Shown here: one piece after another, positions 23,701 to 37,088 of the stretch
Layout of the letters: every line of letters starts with the position of its first letter
Position numbering within the stretch: position 1 is the stretch's first letter
Assembly (NCBI GenBank): GCA_001600175.1
Contig: BCJC01000002.1
Location: 1,709,111 to 1,773,110, forward strand
Source of the DNA: Erythrobasidium yunnanense
Lineage: Eukaryota; Basidiomycota; Cystobasidiomycetes; Erythrobasidiales; Erythrobasidiaceae
Reading direction: 5' to 3'
DNA length: 64,000 nt
Made by a program: the position numbers and the translations under genes
The notes under the pieces: model-generated
The model's database searches: none
What the model saw: only the letters and a program-made list of their open reading frames with translations
What the model was told of the DNA's origin: nothing

Positions 23701-24322
23701 CAATAGCCCGCCAGTAGCGATCTACAAGCTTCAATCGTCGCCTGAACGCGAAGACGAAGCTGAGGCGGACACTACAATCAGAAATGGTCCCTTGCGCGCT
23801 ATCCAGGGTCATCCAACAAGCGATTCCCGAAGCTCCGGCCGACTAGCAAACAGCTCGCCGAAACGCGAAACACTGTCGAAAGTATTCCTACCTCCAGTCC
23901 TACCAGGTCCACCACCTCCTACCGCCTCTCCACACAACACAAGCAAAATCATACAGCCAGAGCCGTTAGGCAGGCTGACGCGAGCCAGCCGGACGCGACA
24001 CTCTTTCGGCTCCTTGTCGGAGCTAGTAGAACAGCGCACACGACGAGGACCACGCCCATCGCTCGCTTCGCAGCTGTCCCAGCAGTCTCTCGAAGCTACC
24101 CACGCAGCTGCTACCCATCAAAATGGCAATCAAGCTGCAGATAGTAGCAGCAGTAGTGACGATGACAGCGACGATGATGCCGCTGCTTCTGCATCGTCTG
24201 CTACAAGCGCCATACCTGCGAATCGTTTCGCTGGAGCTACTCGGTCGCGGAATACCAGAAGCGCAACAAGGGGCCGCAGCTCCCTAGCTCGACTGACTCT
24301 GAAGCCCGGTCAGCGTAGATGA
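17726..24322 (+). CDS. very large disordered, charged protein (2109 residues), likely nuclear, unknown function
   Basis: Exons 17726-17804, 17862-18184, 18240-18503, 18557-22855, 22908-23463, 23514-24322; all phases agree. Exon 4 alone is 4.3 kb, exceptional in this intron-dense window. The N-terminus is lysine-rich (KSKKRKK, KKRRRVRK), suggesting nuclear import. Residues around 500-680 form a long Ala/Glu/Lys/Arg helix-prone stretch with an (EK)n run. Acidic and Ser/Pro-rich blocks follow, with RRSPRLAPSSP near the C-terminus and a basic end, SSLARLTLKPGQRR. I see no catalytic domain. Candidates would be a chromatin, nucleolar or DNA-repair scaffold, but nothing proves this. Confidence 0.8.
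19807..19848 (+). repeat. in-frame hexanucleotide array (GGAGAA)x7
   Basis: Seven perfect GGAGAA units inside the large exon of the disordered protein gene. They encode an alternating Glu-Lys run within a helix-prone region. Slippage here would add or remove two residues without shifting the frame. Confidence 0.95.
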
Positions 24323-24562
24323 CCGCCTCGTCCAGCTCAAGTTGTTGTAAGTGCTCATGGGATGTACTCTTTCTGTAAATACCCCTTGTTTTCACACCTT
24401 CGTTCAGATCGCTTCAGAGCAGTATATCGTTGTAAATAGTCTCAGCAAAAGCACTGGTCTAATCGATGGAGAGTACAACTGGCTTTCTTCGTCGCGTAAC
24501 GATCGCTTGCGAAAGGTTTGAACAACAACATCAGGCATAGCTTACTACTACAGGATGTTCTG

Positions 24563-25184
24563 TCATGCGAATGAGACACTGCGCTTCTTCACTGCTGTAT
24601 TATTACTATCTTTACCAGCTTTGTCCATAGCGGTCTTGTCGGAAGACTGTAAATTTGTCTTCTTCCTAGATTTGCTCTTCTTCTGCGATCTTTGGGCTAG
24701 GATCTCGTTCTTTGCAGCATCCTACAACAAGACGTTATTATCAGTATAGCTGAGAGCGAGCCATTAGGAGAATTGGACGAACCAGCAAAGGACGTTTGGG
24801 TTTCCGCTTCGCAGCGGCTTTAGGCTCTGATTCCTTCGCAGACTTTGCTGCATACTGGTTGCTCTTAGCTTTAGCCTATGACGGGGATGGGAAATGCGTA
24901 AGAAAATCAGAGCTTGTAACAGGTCGCGTGCCGGTCATCAGCTACCTTTTCCAGCTTGTTCGAGGCTGAAGTTTCCGCTTCAGCAGAGGCTTGTGAAGCT
25001 ATTTGTAGGAGATGAGCATTCTGCGGACATCGTGTAGGAACAGCATGAGATAGGTGAAAATCTTGACAGGGGGCAGATGTCGGGAAGAGCGTACGTCGTC
25101 GAGGAGAACCTTCTTCACTCTCGGTTTGGAGGGTTTCTTCGCATCAGGTACCTTAGGAGGATTGACTTCAGGATCGCTATCCAT
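24563..25184 (-). CDS. small lysine-rich protein, 138 residues, probably nuclear
   Basis: Exons 25184-25095, 25020-24946, 24875-24783, 24721-24563, all phase 0 and GT-AG. The product is strongly basic: KKPSKPRVKKVLLDD, then an Ala/Ser/Glu helix-like stretch, AAAKRKPKRPLLD, KNEILAQRSQKKSKSRKK and the end VKKRSVSFA. Several bipartite nuclear localisation patterns are visible. No known domain; a chromatin or ribosome-biogenesis factor is possible. It converges on the giant disordered gene with 240 bases between their stops. Confidence 0.65.
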
Positions 25185-25418
25185 GGTCAGGAAGCAAGGG
25201 GATCTCAGCTATGCGATTTGCCAGATCTTCAAGGTGAATGGCAAAGGCAGTATAGTGATTCAATGTAGGTTGAAGCGCAACGAGAGTAAAGGTATAGGGC
25301 CTGTGGACGTCGCAAGGGGATCGAGCTTGTCCGACCTTGTTTAAGATCTCTTCTTAGGATGTCTACCGATACAATGCAGACGAAACGATATCTTCGATCA
25401 TATCTATCTATACTCTAT

Positions 25419-26683
<1,265 letters not shown>

Positions 26684-27044
26684 TTTGGTAGATCTGATGG
26701 AGGATGGGGAGAGTAGCGAGAAGTAAAGATGAGAGTAATGAAGAGTTGAAAGCAGAGAAAGCTAGAGCTGATGAACAGAAGAAAGGGACTTCGAGCAAAT
26801 TTAGGGAACTCCAAGGCACACTTCCGGCGGACAATAATCGATGACAGGTGATCAAGGCTGGGTCGGAGCAGCGTACGCGTCAGAAGGCCATGCAGAAGAT
26901 ATGGATTACTGCATGCATACAATAGCCTAGCAGAGATATCGCTGGCCTGAAACAACAACACGGACTGAACAGCACGAAAACTGGACTTCTAGACTTATGT
27001 ACTAGCGGTAACGAGCTGAGAAAGTCAACAAGCTTCAGATGCCT
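26684..27044. other. intergenic spacer upstream of the SDR gene
   Basis: About 360 bases between two same-strand genes. It should hold the SDR promoter and the 3' end of the glycosyltransferase gene. The latter may have one more exon here, since a GTAAGC lies just before its stop. Confidence 0.45.
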
Positions 27045-28734
27045 TCAAGATAGCTGCAGAGAGTGTATGCTTACCCTACTTGCTGCTCCTGCGAAACCTT
27101 TAATTTTCTTACACTCGACAAACAGATTGCGAGATGCTGGCGTGTTCAGCTTGCCATCCTCAATAAAGTGGTTCAAGTAGCGGAAACACAGCTCTTCCCG
27201 GAACTAGGTTAACAAGCTAGTCAGCTCCTGCTTTCAGAGAGCACGAAGGAGGGCTTACATCGAGGTATAGCTTGCGATTGTACCGTCGCTCGTTCCGCCG
27301 AGCAGCTTCTGCATACTCGTGACTTTGATGTATCAGGAAGTCGTCTGGTAATACGTAGAAGGAAACGCCAGACAGATAAAGCTCGAATAGACATGCCGCT
27401 TTGCTGGAAAGGTAAAGAACAGGTGAGCTTTGTCCGTTTCGTCCGACCTAGAGCGAGCTCACTTTGCTCCGTAGCCAATAAAGCGCTCGTCACAGCTGAA
27501 GATAAGCATGTCAGCAGTACTCGGCCTGCAAGGACAGGAAATACTTACTATGGCGTTCCCTCCTTCTTGAAGATGACATACGGCTCGTACCCATGTGTAT
27601 ACGTATTGACTTTGTATACTTCCGTCGGTTTCGCAGCATAATAGCGCGTATAATTGGTCGCTCCATGTCCCGGATTCCAAGTCGAGTGGAACATTCCAAT
27701 CTTGCTTTCCTGTACCAATTCCAGTAGCTCCTCCTTACTCTTCGGAAAAGTACTCGTATCTATCCCATCGGCCTGTTTCGTGTATTCGAAAGCAGGCACG
27801 ACGAATGCTGCTGATCCTTCCGATAGTTTAGTCATGACTTCTGGACTCCCAAGCATGCGTTTCCGGAAATCGGTGCATAGTGCGAAATCGACATCTAGCA
27901 TCATGATGTAGTCTGTCCGGCTGAAATACTTGGCGACGTTCCGCCACATGTTGAATTGCCGGTCGAAGTCGTCCACTACGAGATGGACATCCACATAGGC
28001 TGACATGGAGGGAGAGGAGGTGTATAGAGAGTGGAGAGAGCGAAGAAGATCGGATCGCGTTCGCGCATCGTTCGTGATGTGGATGGTTACTGAGATTGGG
28101 CCTGCATGAAATCGTCAGAAGAGCTTGTATGATATATCTAGCGATCTGTCTCACCTTGATACTTGTCTGCGAGCCTGGCCAACACTTGAAAGCGATTGGC
28201 AGTCACCAAAGTCGTGATTGTGATATCGTTGCTGACCAGCGGAGTCGAAGCTTTGTAGTAGTACGGCAGCACCTTACTTGGCTGCAGTGACTCTCCAAAA
28301 GCTTTCGAGAGGAAGAAGTCTTCCGACATGGGTAGAGCCGTGTCATTCCCCATCGGCAGTGAAGTTGAAGTTCCTGCATTCTCGTCCCAGTCGATGATGT
28401 CTTTATCCCATTCTACGCCATGTACGCGCCCATAATCTTTCCACGCGACTTGTTGTAGAGGTATTTGAGGATCATATGTATATTGCGCGGATCTGCGCTG
28501 TCCCGCTACTTGCTGACTTCCTCCAGGACGCTGGCTCACTCTGCCTGCTTTTGCCTTCATGCTGACATCGTGCGACTTGAAGAGTGGACCTATAGTAGGC
28601 TGTAGAAGCATGCTCCAGGCAGTATAGAGTAAGGCCGAACAGAGATAGAGCGTAAAGCAGGCGCGCCCGATTTGAGCCCAGACAGGTTTGCGAGATGAAG
28701 GTGATAGAGAGGTATAAGGAGAAGCATGCGACAT
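27045..28734 (-). CDS. type II membrane glycosyltransferase, LARGE/GT49-like, 489 residues
   Basis: Exons 28734-28155, 28101-27549, 27495-27463, 27403-27259, 27203-27045. A short cytosolic tail is followed by one signal-anchor helix (ACFTLYLCSALLYTAWSML). The luminal catalytic part contains ITITTLVTANRF, YFSRTDYIMMLDVDFALCTD with the DxD motif, FVVPAFEY and WNPGHGATNYTRYY, then NTYTHGYEPYVIFKKEGTPY. The end is FREELCFRYLN with VECKKIKGF. This order is that of LARGE/B4GAT1-like (GT49) enzymes, which add xylose or glucuronic acid in animals. The fungal acceptor is unknown. Golgi location is inferred. The last codons read through a possible donor (AG/GTAAGC), so the C-terminus may differ. Confidence 0.83.
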
Positions 28735-29169
28735 CTTGTTCAAAGGAAGTTCTTCTCTGATGTCTTGACAGGCCGTTCCGGCGATGCAAGTTAGGACGCC
28801 TCGAGCGCAGCGCACGCGTTGATTATCGAATGATGGGAAAGCCTGGGTTGGCGCTGTCTTGAGGTAGTTCAAAGAGCGTGGAGTACAGATACTGCTGGAA
28901 GGCGTTGTACGGAGGCCGAAGAGATAGTCACTCCATAATGTGCTGAATGAAGGAGAGCCATCAGAGCCCGCGAAGTATGCCGCCTAAGAATGCAGGCTCG
29001 CAGCTTCGACAAGATCAAGAAGAATGAGGTTTGCATGCATACATATGCTAGACGGACACTCTCAACTGACACAACTGCTAGCGAGAGGCTGACTTTTGCT
29101 CATGACCCAGCTCGATGCAAGTCGCCTTGCGCCGATAGTGCCTTGCTCTTGTCTCAATCCGGGTTTACT
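28735..29169. other. intergenic spacer between eIF2A and the glycosyltransferase gene
   Basis: About 435 bases, with the promoter of the downstream minus-strand gene. No exon or repeat supported. Confidence 0.5.
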
Positions 29170-31495
29170 CTACGCTCCAATCTCAGCCAGTTCCTTCCTA
29201 ACTTCCGCCTCCGCCTCTATCTTCTTTTCCTGTGTCTTTTCAAGCTTCTCCCCGGAATCTCTCTTCGCTTTAAGCGCCTCTATCGCACCCAATTTCTTCT
29301 GCAGTGCTCTACGTTTCTTGTCCTCCGGCGTCAAGGGCGTACCGTTGTCCTGTTCTTTGATGCCATTCGTGTTGGCTGAGGATTTGGCGGGCGTCGCTGG
29401 ACTAGGGGAGGCAGCTCGGCTGTTCGCATGACTGCCATTGCCATTCTTCTCGCCTTGTACGGAAAGGTTCTCCATTCCTGCTACTGGCGCTTCGGAATCT
29501 TTTCTAGCACCGCCATTCTGCTGTCTTTTCTGTTGTCCTCCTTGTTGCCCTTTAGCCTTGTTAGCAGCATGCGAGCCAGGCGGTCCAGCGCCCGGAACAG
29601 TTCTTCCTCTACCCCTCCCCGCTGATCCAGATCCATTCGGCATTCCCGGAATAGCAGGTCTTCCATTACTTTGTTTACCAGGCGTCGAGGGAGAAGGAGT
29701 GTTATCATCGTCATCTTTCCTGAACGTGCTGGGTCCTTCACGGTTACGCAGGCCGGGAGGTCGATATGCACCCATCGCTACGGGCTTCAAGGGAGAAGCT
29801 GCTACACCGTCTTTTCCTAGCTTAGAGGCGCGGGCGGCGTTCATGGCTTGTACGTTTGACGAAGAAGCTGGGGCGGGAGATAGGGCGCGAGGGAAGCTGA
29901 ATTGAGACGAAGGTATCGGTCTCCAAGCGGCCTGCACGAATCATCGTCACGCTTAGTCTTGTATGGATAACGTTGAAGTTGGACATACCTGATACAGCTC
30001 CTCTATGAGGTCCACATGGATCAACTCTCCACTCCAATGATAGATCTTTACTCCATTATCCACCCTCAATCTCGGGGACAGCGTCGAGCACAATAACAGC
30101 CTTCCATCCGGGCTCCACGTACATTCCGTACAATTACTCGCCTGGAACGTGCTTACTTTCTTGAGTGTGCTCCTATCCCATATATCTACGTGACCCGCTA
30201 GGTTCCCGAACCCAGCTATGCAGAGTAATCTTCCTTGATTATTGAAGCTTACGAAATTCCTTGGTAAGGAACCGAATTCGTGTAAGACGTTGAGGCGCGT
30301 GTCGAATAGCGTCGTCTTTGCAGGCATGAACCCATATGACACAGCGAACTCTTTTCCTCCGTTCGCAGGGTTCCAAGCAAAGTCCCCTATGCCGCCTTCT
30401 TTGTCTAGTATCAAACGAGCCTCGTATTGGAGCGCTGGTGTCATGAGATATAGATTTGTTTCGCCATAGTAGGATTTCCCAGTCTTGTCGTGGTCGGTGG
30501 AGGAGAGGAAGAGGAGGGACGTCCCGCTCGAATTCCATTTGAAGGAACCCCGGTCGGCTTTGAAGAATGATTTCTGGATGGAAGGGACGGCGAGTGTGGA
30601 TAATGAATGAATGCGAACGCTTCCTGGCATACCCTGCGCGTTTTTCAACTAATTAGCTCGCAGCAATCTGAAGTCGAGAGGAATGCTGGCCCACCTTCTT
30701 CTCTGGCACAAACACGGCAATAGAAGGGTTCTTGCCAGGTCCAAGCTGGAAGTTTGCGAGCCCTTCTATTCGCAACTTGTCGACGAGCGTGAAATCTTTT
30801 GCAGGGTCTAGAACTTGTACTTCATTCTGGATGCTCCTCAATGCGAACGCTTCATCTTCTGTGAATTGCAACTTCCAGTTCGCAAGATCTTTCTGGGTGA
30901 ATGCGACGACTGGTTCGCTTAGAGAGGGTTCTGACGACTCTCCTTCTTGAGTTTGGGTTTGAGAAGAGGCGGAGGAGGACGGTGACGTGCTGAAGATCTG
31001 CAGGTTCTTGTGCTGTGCCCCATCGTCGAGCTTGATGGGACGCGACCACGTTGAGAGGTAGGACCCTTTGGGCGATAGAGCTATCTCTAGAGCCTGCTTT
31101 ACGTTGATCTGGGAGACGAGCTTGATGTCTGGATTCGACACGTCGTAGATGAGGACTCTGCGAACACGAAACGTTCATCAGCATTGGATGCGAGGCCAAT
31201 CTGGCCATCCAGCGAATTTAGGCCTAGCTGACCCGGAGTTCGTAGCTACAGCGTAGATTCTGCCATCGCTTGAATAGCTCGATGTTCTCGTAGGGCCTTG
31301 TGGTTTATCCCAGCTATCTACATAGTTCCACTCGGGAGGGCCAGCTGCGATACCGAGCGACTTTTCTGCGCGGACTGTCGAGACCACGTCAATTCTTTCA
31401 GCTTGCATTCGGCAATATTTTGGTTGTTTAAGCTCACATGCATACTGCAGCGACGATGACGAGCTGCTGCTGCTACTGGCTGAAGGCGCGGCCAT
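29170..31495 (-). CDS. EIF2A: translation initiation factor eIF2A, 689 residues
   Basis: Exons 31495-31438, 31374-31233, 31157-30695, 30633-29989, 29931-29170. After a Ser-rich start come QYAFRAEKSLGIA and beta-propeller repeats: STWSRPIKLDDGAQHKNLQI, FVPEKKGMPGSVRIH, KSYYGETNLYL, GIGDFAWNPANGGKEFAVSY, SFNNQGRLLCIAGFGNLAG, STFQASNCTECTWSPDGRL and VKIYHWSGELIHV. The C-terminal ~200 residues are Gly/Gln/Asn-rich followed by a basic helix, DKKRRALQKKLGAIEALKAK. This is the full eIF2A layout, a monomeric factor that can deliver Met-tRNA to 40S subunits. Length is in the usual range (about 640-690). Confidence 0.93.
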
Positions 31496-32275
31496 TCTGT
31501 AAAGAGTACGGAGGAAACGCTCAAAAGTCAAGAACCGATGAGGTCGCAAATCTACGCAAGTCGTATCAAACTGCATCAACGTGTCAGGAGTGGTTATTGG
31601 ACAATCTGGCACTTAGTACGGCATCTGAGCTGCTGCCATTATCACTGCTGGAAGAGAGACTCTGCGCTGGTCCAGATATCGTGCTGAGCTCGCCGACGAA
31701 GGACTTCCTCCCGCACGTTCATGCGTGTAAATTTGTGTATCTACATGCGTGCGTTGCGAAAACCTGCAGCCGTCGTATTCAGTCATCCGACTTCTGCGAC
31801 TCTAAACTGATAACGCCAGACTGAACGGTGTCCGTACTTAAGCTGCCCGTTCGGAACATGTGCAACAACAGAGACACCCGATGTAAGGTTGTGCAGCTTC
31901 CGCTGACCCTCCCTCATCAGGTCGGGGCCTTGTTGATCTTATCAGATAAGCACGGTTCCTGCTGATCTGATCTGGTTCTGTTTCAGACACGTACGAGGAA
32001 CAGCCGTCTAATCAGGTGTTATTCATACATTGTTGTGCGCAACTATCTCGCATCGTCTAGCTAGCATCACGCTCCACGCCTTTTCCAGCCTCGTTTGCCA
32101 ATTTCAGAGGCAGCTCCTGCCAGAACAAGAAGCATGAAAGCTGAGAAGCTGCGAACGCTTTGACTTTTACTGCTAACAGTCTTCTCGACTCTGGCGCATA
32201 TTATCTAACACTCAAAACTTTGGATACGTTTCGACGTTCTTTGTCTTGTCCCATCTTCGGACGTCCTGCCAGTTG
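31496..32275. other. divergent intergenic region between eIF2A and a RhoGAP gene
   Basis: About 780 bases holding both promoters. The frame of the RhoGAP gene is open for ten codons upstream of its first ATG, without another ATG. No RNA gene, repeat or extra exon supported. Confidence 0.5.
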
Positions 32276-35200
32276 ATGCCAGTAGCTACGCTCAACCGAG
32301 CTGGATCTCGCGTACTTCATCGCCCAACAGCGTCAACGACCTCCATAACCAGCTTCACTGGAGACATAGACGCCAGCAATAACGACGAATCTGCCAACGA
32401 TACTATGGCGCCTGCGAGTTCGAGTTCCGCAGCTGCACCTCAATCTACCAAAGCTGGGGAGAGCAGTAGCAGCAGATACTCTGGATTGAACAATGCTGCT
32501 AAACCATCTACTTCGTCCTCATCCTCGTCCTCGCCTTCTGCAGGAAGGAGCATGATTGCAAGACTGCCCAGCATGTTCAGGCGCGGTGGTGGTGGAGACC
32601 GTAAAGCCTCAGGAAGCATCACAGCAAGCTCAAGCAGTAGCAGCATAAAATCACCTGTCACTTCTCCTGCGACTGGCCATTCAAGGAGTTTCTCGTCGTC
32701 ACTTCCAAGACCGACAAACGCGGCGACCGCGTCTTCTACGACAACTTCGCCGGTAGTTCCAGCAAGTGCAAGCTTACCGAGTATAGCACAGAAGATATCA
32801 TCACCGTTAGCGAATAACAATAACAATAATGCAGCGGCGTCGGCGACGCCTCCTCTTCCCGCATCAACGTTTATGAACACAACGCCAAACTTGTCTGCAC
32901 AAGGCAGTAGTAATGGCTTCAAACGCGTCCCTCCACCTGCATCATCACCAGAGGCCGCGCAGGAGTCAACCCAGGCGCCGTCTGAAGAACAGACGCAAGA
33001 AAGCGAAACACCTTCAGCACATCCAGCAGCAGCAGCAGTAGCAGGAGCAGCAGGATCAGTCGCTGCCATTTCTCCTCCTCGGACAGCCTCTCCCTCTCCA
33101 GCTACAGGAAACGCAATTGCTTCCGCGGCGTCTACACCATCTCGTATTCCCTCACTCGCCAAATCATCGCCTCTAGTCAATGCAGCCAGTCCACGTCCCT
33201 CGGGCATGAGTACTTCTCCAGAAGTCCCCACAGGTCCCGTCTTTCGCAGTGGTTCGATCTTCTCTACTCCTGCTTCTGGCAGCGGACCTTCCGCAACCCC
33301 AAATGGAAGTCCATCAATGAACAACAACAATAATAATACAGCGCTAGGAGCGAGTGCAGCTAGATCAGGAAGTAGTGGGATACCTCGATTCAGGACAGTT
33401 TCGGAATCAGCAGCGTCTCCTACAACGCTCAATTCGCCCGTTTTCGGCAACCTCGACACTTCTCCGTCGCACAAGCATAGAGTGTCGCAGTCTGTCGATG
33501 CTCCAGTGGCACCGTCTTCAGAAGCATCTAGAGGATCATCAGTCTCGCGAACAGTGCTGCCGCAGACGGTTCAGCCTTCCCAGCCTACACAAGCAACGGC
33601 ACAGAGCCATCCTGATAGTTCAGTCCCCCCGATGTGGAGGAGTACGTCGTATGAAGGCTCGACGAAAGCATATCTGAACTCAGCGACGTCCACTTCTGCA
33701 TCCTCATCTGCATCTACATCTACGCCTTCAACGTCAAATACTAGCAATACTCCGATGAGCAGATCATTGTCTGCTTCTGCGCGATCCAGTACTGCGAAAC
33801 TGCCCATTATAGGCCTAAGGGCTCTCGAAGACTTAGAAGCCAAATACAACGCCAACAGCTCGAAAGAAAACCCTGCAACAACGCTTGCGAACGGTGAAAC
33901 AAAGAATGGAGATGAACAATCAGCGATCGTTACTAGAATCAAGATGCTGAGAAAATTGGTAGAGCTCAGGGGAGAGAGGGTGCTGGAGAATGTGGATGTT
34001 GAGAAAGTCGTCTGGCTAGAAGGCACGAATCTGCATCTTACTCCGGAGCAGGAACTTGCGGTGAGTCTCATACCCTTCCGACGCAGTATGGCGATACTTA
34101 CTGAATCTGATTTATGGTTGGCATACACAGCAAGCGCGGAATGGCTCTATTGTTTCTAATACCGCTTCTCCAGTCGTTGGGACCTCGACGTCCACCCACG
34201 TGTCGCATGACAAGAAACAAGGCCTACTCGAGAAGGTTACATCAAAGCTGACTGGGCACTCGCACCAAGGCAGCCATAGCAGCACGACAGCGAACGGCGA
34301 AATGGGACGCCCCGAGAGCGCGCAGATGAAGGACGACTATCTTGCACAGCAGAAAGTACAAGAAGCTGAGATTCGCCGGACACGTGGTCCAATCTTCGGC
34401 GTCAAGATCACAGACGGACCTCCATTAGCTTATGCCGTATCCATAATCGGCGGTCAGCGACATCAATTACCTATTCTAGTCTTCTCGCTCGTCGAAGCTA
34501 TTTTCCGACGAGGGCTAGATACGTCTGGTATTTTTCGAATGAACGGGAATCCAGCTGCTATCAACCGCCTAGTCGAGATCTACAATACATACCCTTCATA
34601 CGGAGATGATATCAATCTGGAACATGAAACGATCTTTACGCTCTGTGATTTGCTTAAAAGATATCTGAAGGATTTGCCGGAGCCGGTGCTTAGTAAAGAA
34701 CTCTGGACACTCTTTATTGGAAGCTGTTTAATGCATACGGGCGCAGACGAGGAGAAGGAACATGCTAGGAAACTGGCGGCTGCACAGATTGTGCTGCGTC
34801 TGTAAGTTTTGCTTACCTGTTCCGTATTTACTTATTATGACCCAGGTGACCCTTCTGATTCCTTTCGACAGACTGCCTCGTAAGAACACGTCCCTCCTGA
34901 TCTACCTTATCGCCTTCCTCTTCCAGCTTCCTCTTCATCCGCAAAACAGGCTCACCATCGAGTCGATCTCCGTAATTTTCGGACCCGGCATGCTCGCTCC
35001 TCGTCAAAACCACGATAACGTCCAATCAAACCAAGACCATACGCTCAAACGCTCTCAAGAAGGCCTGAAATGGCTACTTGATAATTGGGATGATTCGCTT
35101 AGCCAGGATCTGCTGGATGAAGAATATGATTGTCTGAGAAGTCCGCTTGTCGGGGATGGAGAGTGGGATAGCGACGAGTCTGAAGATGACGAGGATGATG

Positions 35201-36885
35201 AGGAAGAAGATGAGGCGGAGGATGAGGAACTCCAGCGAGGGAACAACAGCTTGCAAGCCGTCTCTGAAGATCCACCTTCTCCGGACGTCCAGCATCTACC
35301 GGAGCGTGCAGTGCGTATCGTAAATCCTCAAGACACGCCTGCTCTATCGATGATAGCGTCACCCATGGCACACAACTTCAGCCAGGAATCCGAAGTCTCA
35401 GCAGCTTCTTCCGAAGGATGGGGACGCGCACTCTCACCTGAGCCGCCAATGTCGCCTTCAGAGGATAACGCTGCACGAGCGCGAGTAGTCAACATGAATC
35501 GTGCACGCAAATCTAGCTTCAACCTCGATCCTGAATACCCGAGTCCTATAAAATCGGAATTCGGCGCTACTGCGATGGCGCCTCCTCCGCCTGCTGTAGC
35601 TAGAGAATCTGGACAAGAAGGACTGCCGGGCACCAGCGTGGATGGTCGGAACGTATCGTTGTCGTACAAGCCTTATCAGACATCCCCAGTGCAGCCTGAG
35701 ACACAGGCATTCCAGCACGATTACGCCCAACCGCAGACAGAAGCAAGTACATCTGAGGTACGGGCTACATCACCTGGTCTAAGGAGCACAAAATCAGAAC
35801 GGTCACTCAAGTCTGTGATGGAGGAACAGAAGCAGCAAACCGGAGGCTCGCTAGACGCTCCAGCCATGCCCGGCAATCTTCCCATTTACAGTCCATCGGT
35901 CGACAATGCAATTCATAGCAATTCAAGCACGGTCCGGCCGTCACCCACGACGCAAGTCGCATCCGCCAATAGCGCCTTTGCAGACCCGAACAAGGCATCA
36001 TACAGCGATAGAAGCCTTCCTCCTGTCCCAAGGCCAACTTCGCCAGAAACAGTCGCGACCCACGCATACACAGACTTCTCCGAACGACCGAGACAGACTT
36101 CGTCAGCTGCCACTTCATTCAGGGATGCTATTCCTCTTCATTCTCGCAAAGAAAGCTCTGCGAGCGCAAGTAAGTCTCTTACGAAGTATGCTCTCAGTTT
36201 ATGATCCTGACTCTATGCGTCCAGCGTTCTCGCCGCTGCGCAACGGTAGCTACTCCGGCACCGGTCTACGAGAAAGGCCTACGTCAGCCTCTGGGCGGTC
36301 TGAAGCAGCTAGCGACATCGGTGCGTGTGCTTGCAGTTTTGTTGTTAGCGAGGATTACGCTGAACCTGTATTGAATTCCCAGGCAGCAACTACTTCCCCG
36401 ACGAGATTGCTTCGGACCCAAGTGCAGCTAGACTGTTCGGCAGTCTGGGCGAGCTCTTCGCAACTGAGCGGCGGAAGGTCTCAGAGCACCAATCTCAGCT
36501 CAAGAACTACGAAAACAGGATCAGCGAACAAGAAGAGCACGTATCAGCTCTACATCGAGAAGTATTGGATCGCGAATCCCATACGCGTCAGCTGGAGCAT
36601 GAACTCGCTGAGCTGAAGCGATCGGCCAGCCAACAACAGGCCATAGCCAAAGCCAACCAAGAACTCGAGGCCACTCTTGCAGATACTCGAAAGCTCTTGC
36701 AAGAGCAGGAGGAAGCTCGCAGGCAGGCTGTAGCTGAGCTTGAAAGCACAAAACAGCAAGAGAAACAGAGATATGAAGAGGAGATAGCCCGCTTGAGGGC
36801 GGAACTCCAGGACAAGTCAAAAGAAAGAGATATGGCTACGAATCAACTCAGCAAGATTCGAGAGCTACTGTCGACGGCGTTATGA
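32276..36885 (+). CDS. Rho GTPase-activating protein with disordered N-terminus and C-terminal coiled coil, 1450 residues
   Basis: Exons 32276-34060, 34131-34801, 34872-36169, 36225-36320, 36383-36885. The first ~550 residues are a Ser/Ala/Pro-rich low-complexity region with poly-Ser and poly-Asn runs. The RhoGAP domain spans about 683-870: FGVKITDGPPLAYAVSI, TSGIFRMNG with the arginine finger at about 730, LCDLLKRYLKDLPEPVLSKE and SISVIFGPGMLAP. A second disordered part follows, then a heptad-rich coiled coil over the last ~120 residues (RQLEHELAELKRS, RYEEEIARLRAELQDK). It likely inactivates a Rho-type GTPase at polarity sites, as Sac7/Rga-type proteins do; the coiled coil suggests self-association. 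ATG 32405 is an alternative start. Confidence 0.88.
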
Positions 36886-37088
36886 TCGTGTTGCTCTATT
36901 GTCCCCATAATCCACGCCGGTCGCGGAGCTAAAATGTTATATAGTACGCACACGCAGCTCTATTTAATATGTAACATAGCGCAATTTGTTTATAGCAGCT
37001 CAATCGTATCGTCTTAGAAAGCATCAGGTCGTCTTCGATCACTCCAACTTGGACACCCTTGCATCCCATTTCACACGCTCGCTAGCTG

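Noticed and set aside
28990-29905. Plus-strand frames over the eIF2A 3' exon, some hydrophobic
   Set aside because: Antisense to a clearly coding exon of eIF2A.
32440-33474. 344-codon minus-strand frame inside the RhoGAP gene
   Set aside because: Mirror of the Ser-codon-rich low-complexity exon on the plus strand; composition is an antisense artefact.
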